Origin: Rhodanobacter sp. PCA2
GTDB taxonomy: Bacteria; Pseudomonadota; Gammaproteobacteria; Xanthomonadales; Rhodanobacteraceae
NCBI RefSeq assembly: GCF_013620825.1
Contig: NZ_NJIC01000020.1
Location: forward strand, 1 to 64,000
Direction: 5' to 3'
DNA: 64,000 nucleotides
Shown here: positions 56,918-64,000 of the stretch, in pieces
Layout: every line of letters begins with the position of its first letter
How positions within the stretch are numbered: the first letter of the stretch is position 1
Program-made: the position numbers and the translations under genes
The notes under the pieces: model-generated
Told to the model about the DNA's origin: nothing
Database searches by the model: none
Seen by the model: the letters and a program-made list of their open reading frames with translations, nothing else

Positions 56918-56955
56918 GCCGCAGCCCCGGAGCGACCGGGCGCCGGGGCTGCGGC
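56918..56955. terminator. Bidirectional terminator hairpin between convergent genes
   Basis: A 13-bp GC stem (GCCGCAGCCCCGG/CCGGGGCTGCGGC) with a 12-nt loop, between the beta-helix gene and the oppositely oriented WecA-like gene. Confidence 0.6.
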
Positions 56956-57015
56956 GATATCCGTGGTGGTTGCGGTGCGGGCGGTCCGGAGGCGTCGTTG
57001 CGGCCCGCGGGCGGC

Positions 57016-58155
57016 TCAGGTTTCGCTGCGGCCCGCGCTGCCCTTGCTGCGCGCCGCCAGCTCCGACGCAATGCGCGACCGCCTGACCGCGGCCCGGTCG
57101 AGTCTCCGCCCAGCCACCCGCCGGCGCGCCTCCTGGCGCAGCCACATGTGCATGACCAGCGCCATGTAGACGCCCATGAGCAGGCAGAACGTCGCGAGGT
57201 TCGCCCCGGCGGAATGGACCACGCCGCTGACGACCGCCCCGACGCCGGCCAGGCCGACGGCGAGCGCGACCAGCGCGAGCAGGGTCTTGCGCGGGCCCAG
57301 TCCGGCATCCAGCAGGATGTGGTGGATATGCCCGCGATCCGGGTGGAACGGCGAGCGGCCCTGGCGCATGCGCCGGAACATCACCGCCAGCGTGTCGAAC
57401 ACCGGCAGCGCCACGCACCACAGTACGTCGACGGGCGAAAGATGCGTCTGCGGTATCTGGCTCAGGCGGATCAGCGCCCAGGCCAGCAGGTAGCCGATCG
57501 CGGTGCTGCCGGCATCGCCCAGAAAGATCTTTCCCCCCATGAAGCCGAGATTCGCCGCCAGGTACGGCAGCGTGGCCGCGGCCAGCAGGCCCAGCAGCAG
57601 CACGATGCCGCGCAGGGGCGTGGGCCACGCGAACAGGATCATGGCGCCAATGCCGACCAGGGTGAGGCTGCCGGCCAGGCCGTCGATGCCGTCCATCATG
57701 TTGAACGCGTTCACGAGGCCGATCACGGCGAGCACGGTCATCGGCACGCCCAGCCAGCCGAGGATCACCTCGTGGCCGAAGATGAATCCCAGCGTGTGGA
57801 TGTAGACGCCGGTGCTGGCGATCACGGTCAGTATCGCGATCGTCTGGATCAGCAGGCGGTCCCGCACGCTGAGGCCGAAACGGTCGTCCAGCGCGCCCAG
57901 CAGGACCAGCACGGCGGCGGTTTCGACCAGGGTTCCCTGAAAGCCGCGGAGTGCGCCGTGGGTGGCCGCCCCCGCGATCACGCCGAGGAAGATCGCCAGA
58001 CCGCCCACCAGGGGTATCTCGCCGTGGTGCTGCTTGCGTTGGTCGGGCCGGTCCACCAGGCCCAGCGCCGGGGCGAGCCGGCGCAAGACCACGATGGCCG
58101 CGGCGGACGTGCACAGGGCGACCAGGCCGTCCAGAACCAACTGCAATTCCTGCAT
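57016..58155 (-). CDS. WecA-like polyprenyl-phosphate GlcNAc-1-phosphate transferase
   Basis: 379 residues from the ATG with GGAGG ten bases upstream. Eleven or so spans; signature loops NAFNMMDGIDGLAG (Asp pair), FLGDAGSTAIG and the basic HPDRGHIHH. It belongs to the WecA/MraY/TagO family and starts the repeat unit by moving a HexNAc-1-phosphate onto undecaprenyl phosphate. It is placed on the opposite strand from the main operon. This cluster uses a WecA-like enzyme, not a WbaP/GumD-type initiator, so the first sugar is probably GlcNAc (or QuiNAc/GalNAc). Confidence 0.92.
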   Translation of the reverse strand: MQELQLVLDGLVALCTSAAAIVVLRRLAPALGLVDRPDQRKQHHGEIPLVGGLAIFLGVIAGAATHGALRGFQGTLVETAAVLVLLGALDDRFGLSVRDRLLIQTIAILTVIASTGVYIHTLGFIFGHEVILGWLGVPMTVLAVIGLVNAFNMMDGIDGLAGSLTLVGIGAMILFAWPTPLRGIVLLLGLLAAATLPYLAANLGFMGGKIFLGDAGSTAIGYLLAWALIRLSQIPQTHLSPVDVLWCVALPVFDTLAVMFRRMRQGRSPFHPDRGHIHHILLDAGLGPRKTLLALVALAVGLAGVGAVVSGVVHSAGANLATFCLLMGVYMALVMHMWLRQEARRRVAGRRLDRAAVRRSRIASELAARSKGSAGRSET

Positions 58156-58805
58156 GGGAGCTTCGCCTCCAGCCATCCTCGTGCGGCCCCCGTGACCCGA
58201 TCGAGTTCTACTTGTGGGTAACTCAGCCAACCGACGGCAAAACGGCGCCGGCACGTGGCGCCGCGAAATCAGCAAACCGGCGATTGCTCCCGCCAAAGAT
58301 CATCCGGACCGATGAACCATCCCGGCACGATCGAGTGGCAGAACGTATTGCCAATATCAGGCTCTCGAACCTATCACTACCGGATGTCGATTCACGTACA
58401 ACGCAGTCGTGTTATTCAGGTGCGGCCAGACTATGTGATCGATTCTTGAATTACATATTCAATTTTCATTCGACGCCCATCGTGTCGAGTCGATAACCGC
58501 GGCGTCCGTAAAACCTGAATCATCGATCAACAGCTTTCCAAACCATGCGGAACATCTGGATTGAACGTCGACACCCGATGAAATCACCCGGACGGAATCG
58601 TGAGCCATATTCGGTGAAGCGTGCGTGTGGCAATGGAATCGACAATTCTTGCGTACAAAATCGCGTGTTTCCGCGTTGTCATGCGACCGCAGCGATTTAC
58701 GCTCGCCCGCAGTGCATGCATCCCGGCTCGATCGCCGCGCGAATGCCACGGCGGTCGATCGCGCCCATGCCGGCGCCGGCATGGCTGCAGCAAGGTGCGG
58801 CCGGA
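58156..58805. other. 650-bp intergenic region between the WecA-like and Wza-like genes
   Basis: No credible gene. The central part (about 58380-58480) is AT-rich and probably holds the WecA-like promoter; the rest is open in several short shadow frames only. Nothing resembling an RNA gene was recognised. Confidence 0.5.
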
Positions 58806-59912
58806 TCAGTGGGTGGCGCTGTAATTCGCCGCGGCGGCGCTGGTCACCAGGGTGGCCGACGGCAGCAACTGGCTCAGGAAACGATTCCAGCGGGTGATGC
58901 CGGCAGCGCCCACGAACACCACGTCGCCGGACTTCAACTTGAAGTCGTCGCCCAGCGCGAATGCCGACGGCGAACGGGCGTCGAGCTGGAAGACCTTCGC
59001 CGGCGCGTTCGCCAGGTCGTTCGCGCCGCGGATGACGTAGACGGCCCGGCCGTTGGACGTGACCGGATTGAGGCCGCCGACACGACCCAGCGCCTGGGTC
59101 AGCGTGATGAAGGGAAGCGTCCTGAAGGTGACTGCCTGGGGACGCATCACCTCGCCCATCACGTACACCTCGGCGCTGTCGTTGTACGGCAGCATCAGGC
59201 GGTCGCCGGGCTTGAGGTAGATGTCTTTTGCGAGGCCCCGCTGGTCGTACAAGGCCGCCATGTCCAGATGGTAGACGTGCCCGTCGCGGCTCAGGATCAG
59301 GTTCGATACGTTGGCCTGGTCGGAATTGACCGTTGCAGTGCCGATCGCTTGCGAGAGGGTCAGGGGAACGGACGTGATCGACTGTGGATCCGTCTTCATG
59401 AAGGCGCCCTGGAGCATCACATGCTGGCTGTTGTAGGCCACCACGCTGACGTCCACCTGCGGGCGCTCGACGAATTTCGCGATTTTCGATGCGATGGTCT
59501 GGCGCACCTCTTCTATCGTCTTTCCGGCGACCTCGATCGAACCCACGTACGGATAGAACAGCGTGCCGTCCGAGCGCACCAGGCGGCCATTCGCCGCTGT
59601 CTGTTGCTGCGTGCCGGCCGGGGACGTCAACTCGGGGTGGTCCCAGACCGTGATGTAGAGCGAATCGCCCGGCCCGATGCGGTAAGGCCCCGGCTGATAC
59701 GACAGCAACTCCTGCGGCACCGTCGCATTCAATGTCGGCGAATGGTTCTCCGCCAGCAATTGCGGAGTAATCGTCACCAGCTGGATCTGGCTGTTGTCGG
59801 CAGGCGTCCCGCGCACCAGGCCTTTCTCGGACATTTCCTGTCCCGGCGACCATACGCAGCCATTGACCAGCAATGCGGACCCGAGAACGACGAACACACA
59901 AGTCTTTTTCAT
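58806..59912 (-). CDS. Wza/GumB-like polysaccharide export lipoprotein
   Basis: 368 residues from the ATG giving MKKTCVFVV. Lipobox LVNGC puts the lipidated Cys at residue 19. The Poly_export domain (YRIGPGDSLYITVWDHPEL) is followed by two SLBB-like beta-grasp repeats (VMLQGAFMKT, VYVMGEVMRP). It forms the outer-membrane export channel with the BY-kinase co-polymerase. C-terminal residues 340-368 include an amphipathic helix that would line the pore. It is transcribed away from the main operon, with a long AT-rich upstream region. Confidence 0.92.
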   Translation of the reverse strand: MKKTCVFVVLGSALLVNGCVWSPGQEMSEKGLVRGTPADNSQIQLVTITPQLLAENHSPTLNATVPQELLSYQPGPYRIGPGDSLYITVWDHPELTSPAGTQQQTAANGRLVRSDGTLFYPYVGSIEVAGKTIEEVRQTIASKIAKFVERPQVDVSVVAYNSQHVMLQGAFMKTDPQSITSVPLTLSQAIGTATVNSDQANVSNLILSRDGHVYHLDMAALYDQRGLAKDIYLKPGDRLMLPYNDSAEVYVMGEVMRPQAVTFRTLPFITLTQALGRVGGLNPVTSNGRAVYVIRGANDLANAPAKVFQLDARSPSAFALGDDFKLKSGDVVFVGAAGITRWNRFLSQLLPSATLVTSAAAANYSATH

Positions 59913-60637
59913 GGTCGACAGGACCTCGTGGATTGGATCTGCAGGGCACGGCGTACCCATCAGCCAGCAATGCGCATGACTGTCGGGACTCGTGTTCTTT
60001 CAGGCCGCAAGGCGAATATCCCGTGAAGCGATGCGCTATCCGGGAGTGGCCAGCTCAACCTGATCGTTTGATAGCCGCGGCGAGAATAGGCCGCTGATGG
60101 GTAATAACTTGATGCCACAAATTATGTGAAAGGAACATCACAAAACGGAACCGCATTTAGAAACCGTACACATGGTTATTACGTCCGTTGCATGTCGCGT
60201 CGCGTCAGTCGCGCCACCCCGCCAGCCGTCGCAGGCACGCCACGGCACCGTCGTGGCGGCGATCGCCGGCCGGCGAAACACGTGATGCGACGCGAGATCC
60301 CCGGGCCGCTTCCACGCCGCGCCGGCGGTATGCAGCGTGAAGAACGGGTCATCGTCGCGGCGCCGCCGCGCGCTGACGCAATTCGTCCCTGGCTGACCCA
60401 TCGCGCCACCGTGGATGCGGCGATGTCCGCGCCAGGTGAACCACCCCGAAACGCCAGGCATGCCTCTGCAGAGCGGGCGACGCCGGCTCCCCTCGGGCCG
60501 CAAACCGGCAAATCCGCGAAGTCAATCGCAAATCCGCGTCTCAGCTTGCGTTAAACAACACCTCACAGCTCCAGAACCTGCCCTTGGCACGATACTGGCT
60601 TCCCTCGGAAACCCGGCATGTTGTTCAGCCGACCGTT
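59913..60637. other. Upstream region of the export lipoprotein gene
   Basis: AT-rich around 60085-60180, with TGTGA-N8-TCACA at 60125-60142, then a GC-rich segment (60190-60550) without a recognisable gene. It probably contains the promoter of the Wza-like gene; I see no other feature. Confidence 0.45.
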
Positions 60638-60775
60638 ATGGATGTGAAAAACATGGGAAATGATGGGAAGAAACCGTTCTGGGGGAAGGATTCCCGTGGA
60701 TTCTGGCTTGTCGTTTGCCTGGGGATCAGCGCCCTGGCCGGCTGGCTGATGTTCCGCGCGGGCGTCATCACCTGA
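60638..60775 (+). CDS. Small single-span membrane protein
   Basis: 45 residues from ATG, possibly 40 from the ATG at 60653; no strong ribosome site. The first half is polar and basic (GNDGKKPFWGKDSRG), the second a single hydrophobic helix (FWLVVCLGISALAGWLMF), a typical N-in small inner-membrane protein. No family recognised. Confidence 0.4.
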   Translation: MDVKNMGNDGKKPFWGKDSRGFWLVVCLGISALAGWLMFRAGVIT

Positions 60776-61185
60776 TCCCGCTGCGCCGGTGGCGTTGAAT
60801 CGTCGCCCACCGGACGTTCCCGATCTCCCCTGCTGCCCTGGCTGCCCGAAGCGCCGACCTGAACCTGCGGCGACGCTACGCCGGCGTGCACGGATCATGC
60901 ACGGCGTTTCTTGGCATAGTCCGTTTCGCATCCGGGCACCGGCGCGAATCTGCATCGGCGCACCACGGAGCCGCATGTGCGCACAGGCGCAGGCGTCTGG
61001 ACACATCCCGAGAGACCGCATACGGAATCTGGAAGAAAGCAGGATCGCCACCCTCGACCCGAACCGTGCAGGGCCGCCGCTGACCGGGGACAGGCGCTCT
61101 TGGGGCGCGGTACCGGGCGCGACCATCGGCTCCGCGCTGCCGCGAGGCCGATCCGTCCGCCAGCCCGGTGCGGACTGGAGCTGGA
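60776..61185. other. 410-bp gap before the deacetylase gene
   Basis: Only overlapping shadow frames are open; no start, motif or RNA structure stands out. It presumably holds the promoter of the deacetylase-formyltransferase pair. Confidence 0.4.
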
Positions 61186-62157
61186 ATGAGCACCGGCACA
61201 TTCGCCATATCCATCGACTTCGAACTGTATTGGGGCGTGCGCGATACGCGCCGCCTCGAGGCCTACCGCAGCCGCCTGGACGGCGTCCGGACCGCCATCC
61301 CGCGCATGCTGGACCTGTTCGAGCGCAACCGCGTCCACGCCACCTGGGCCACGGTGGGCCTGCTGTTCTGCCGCGACCGCGACGCCGCGCTGTCGGCCGC
61401 ACCGCCGGAACGGCCGGGCTACGAAAACCTCGCGCTGTGCCCGTACCGATACCTGGAACAATCGACGGCGCTGGACGGGCGCTACCACTTCGCCCCCGAG
61501 CTGGTCGAAATGATCGCCGCCACGCCCGGGCAGGAAGTGGCGACCCACACGTTCTCGCATTACTACTGCCGCGAGGCCGGCCAGACGCTGGCCACGTTCC
61601 GCGCCGATCTCGCCGCGGCCATCCGCATCGCGGCGACGCGCGGGCTTCGGCTGCGCAGCCTGGTGTTCCCGCGCAACCAGTGGAACCCCGACTATCTGGA
61701 GGTGCTGGCCGAGCACGGCATCGCCGCCTACCGCGGCAACGAGGACGGCTGGCTGTATGCCGCTACCCACCACGGCGGCCAGAACGCCGTGCGCCGCATC
61801 GGCCGCCTGCTGGACAGCTACGTCAACCTCAGCGGGCACCACACTTATGCGCTGGAAAGCTGCGACGACGGCGCGACGCTGAACTTCCCGGCCAGCCGCT
61901 TCCTGCGCCCCTACAGCGCGCGGCTGGCATGGCTGGAAGGCTTGCGCCTGCGCCGGATCAAGCAGGCCATGCGCCACGCCGCCCGGCACGGCGAGGTGTT
62001 CCACCTGTGGTGGCATCCCCACAACTTCGGCGCCGACACCGACCAGAACATGCGCTTCCTGGCCCAGGTGATCGCCGAGTTCAACCGGTTGCGCGACCGG
62101 GACGGCATGCGCTCGCTGGGCATGGCCGAGCTTGCGGATGCATGGGCGGGCCGGTGA
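61186..62157 (+). CDS. Polysaccharide deacetylase-family protein
   Basis: 323 residues from the ATG giving MSTGTFAIS. NodB-homology pattern: the first Asp in ISIDFELYWG, the metal-binding His pair in ATHTFSHYYC (H-x3-H), and a late catalytic His in LWWHPHN. This is the DUF2334/XrtA-type deacetylase group often found with exopolysaccharide genes. It lacks a signal peptide and so may act in the cytoplasm on a lipid- or nucleotide-linked sugar. Overlaps the formyltransferase gene by GTGA. Confidence 0.85.
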   Translation: MSTGTFAISIDFELYWGVRDTRRLEAYRSRLDGVRTAIPRMLDLFERNRVHATWATVGLLFCRDRDAALSAAPPERPGYENLALCPYRYLEQSTALDGRYHFAPELVEMIAATPGQEVATHTFSHYYCREAGQTLATFRADLAAAIRIAATRGLRLRSLVFPRNQWNPDYLEVLAEHGIAAYRGNEDGWLYAATHHGGQNAVRRIGRLLDSYVNLSGHHTYALESCDDGATLNFPASRFLRPYSARLAWLEGLRLRRIKQAMRHAARHGEVFHLWWHPHNFGADTDQNMRFLAQVIAEFNRLRDRDGMRSLGMAELADAWAGR

Positions 62158-62927
62158 GCGCAAGAAGGCCGCGCATCGTCATGCTGTGCGACGACGGGGC
62201 GTCATCGCGCTACCTGTACAACGCGCTGGCCGGCGAGTCCGCGGTCCTTGCCGTGGTGATTGAACGCAGGCCCTCAGCCAAGGCAATGATCCGGCATCGC
62301 GCCCGCCTGCTGGGCTGGCCCGCGGTCTCCGGCCAACTGGCCTTCATCGCGTTCAACAGGCTGCTGGCGCGCTTCCAGCAACGCCGCAGCGACGAGCTGA
62401 TCCGCCGCTACGGACTGCAGGACGCGGCGCCACCCGCAGGCATCACCCACCGGGTGGAGAGCGTGAACACGGCGGCGGTGCGCCGCCTGCTGCGCAAGCT
62501 GGACCCCGACGCCGTGGTCGTGAACGGTACGCGCATCGTTTCCGCCAAGGTGCTCGATTGCATACGGCGCCCCTTCCTCAACACCCACGCCGGCATCACG
62601 CCGCGCTACCGGGGCGTGCATGGCGGCTACTGGGCGCTGGTGCAGGACGACGCCGCGAACTGCGGCGTCACCGTGCACCTGGTCGACCCCGGCGTGGATA
62701 CCGGCGGCGTGCTGTACCAGCAACGGATCGCCGTCGAGCGCAGCGACGGTTTCAACACCTACCCACTGCACCAGCTCGCCGCGGGGATTCCGCTGATGAA
62801 GCAGGCCTTGCGCGACGTGCTGGACGGCACGCTCGCCAGCCGCGACGGCGTCGCTCCTTCCGCGCTGTGGTACCACCCTACGCTGACCCAGTACCTGCGC
62901 TACCGGCTGACCCGCTCGGTCAGGTAG
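62154..62927 (+). CDS. Formyltransferase-family protein
   Basis: 257 residues from GTG, translationally coupled to the deacetylase. The C-terminal two thirds follow the Fmt/ArnA fold: LDPDAVVVNGTRIV, then the catalytic Asn and His in FLNTHAGITPRYRGVHGGYW and Asp in HLVDPGVDTGG. Such enzymes transfer formyl from N10-formyl-THF to an amino group. Paired with a deacetylase, the likely sequence is N-deacetylation followed by N-formylation of an amino sugar; this coupling is an inference. Confidence 0.85.
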   Translation: MSARRPRIVMLCDDGASSRYLYNALAGESAVLAVVIERRPSAKAMIRHRARLLGWPAVSGQLAFIAFNRLLARFQQRRSDELIRRYGLQDAAPPAGITHRVESVNTAAVRRLLRKLDPDAVVVNGTRIVSAKVLDCIRRPFLNTHAGITPRYRGVHGGYWALVQDDAANCGVTVHLVDPGVDTGGVLYQQRIAVERSDGFNTYPLHQLAAGIPLMKQALRDVLDGTLASRDGVAPSALWYHPTLTQYLRYRLTRSVR

Positions 62928-62957
62928 ACCGGGCCCGCCCAGCCGGCGTGTGGCGGC

Positions 62958-64000
<1,043 letters not shown>

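Noticed and set aside
60125-60142. Second CRP/Clp-like site upstream of the export lipoprotein
   Set aside because: The spacer is 8 bp and the flanks are not symmetric; likely chance in AT-rich DNA.

Overview
The window is about 66% GC with dense, mostly well-conserved genes. The set (orn, folP, glmM, tpiA, secG, tRNA-Leu, ligA, epmA, sbcB, guaA, an Oar-like TonB-dependent receptor, a xanthomonad-style exopolysaccharide locus) fits a gammaproteobacterium of the Lysobacterales/Xanthomonadales, most likely Rhodanobacteraceae (Dyella/Rhodanobacter/Frateuria type). The genus is an inference; no rRNA is present to settle it.

Layout. 1-2.4 kb is a scrambled, AT-richer accessory patch. It holds the tail of a membrane glycosyltransferase, an Imm26-like immunity gene behind a truncated GIY-YIG-like toxin tail, and a second possible toxin-tail/membrane-immunity pair. 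The first two fragments are bracketed by perfect 48-bp inverted repeats. 2.4-5.5 kb is an Oar-like TonB-dependent receptor. 5.9-13.1 kb is a six-gene minus-strand operon related to hydrogenase-4/complex I (HyfB, C, E, F, G, I-like). Its large subunit lacks the Ni-Fe cysteine pairs, so it matches energy-converting-hydrogenase-related (Ehr) complexes rather than a hydrogenase. A ribbon-helix-helix regulator diverges from it across a palindrome. 13.6-15.7 kb is a small redox/sulfur group (Tll0287-like haem protein, rhodanese, AhpD-like protein) around an AT-rich palindrome. 15.9-17.9 kb holds a RidA/LysR divergent pair, an integrase remnant and tRNA-Leu(GAG).

17.9-34 kb is housekeeping: secG, tpiA, an SDR, a 2OG-Fe(II) oxygenase, glmM, folP, orn, sbcB, DUF2461, an MFS carrier, aqpZ, a VOC protein, epmA, ligA, a PAP2 protein and rnk. 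34-37.5 kb carries a DHA2 exporter, a CPA2 antiporter and a glycine-zipper envelope protein.

38.3-59.9 kb is an exopolysaccharide locus with a full Wzx/Wzy-type set. It has a low-molecular-weight tyrosine phosphatase, a BY-kinase co-polymerase, WbpB/D/E-like sugar genes, an acyltransferase, an HPr-kinase-like protein, four glycosyltransferases, a flippase, a polymerase, an asparagine-synthase-like amidotransferase and a tailspike-like beta-helix protein. A WecA-like initiating transferase and a Wza-like export lipoprotein lie on the opposite strand. The cluster should make a repeat-unit polymer with a diacetamido-uronic acid, possibly amidated (inference). 60.6-64 kb ends with a tiny membrane protein, an overlapping deacetylase-formyltransferase pair, tadA and the 3' part of guaA.

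Three copies of a palindromic element (80, 80 and 148 bp) are scattered through the first 20 kb. Two of them sit 4 bp after stop codons. There is no CRISPR array and no intact insertion sequence.
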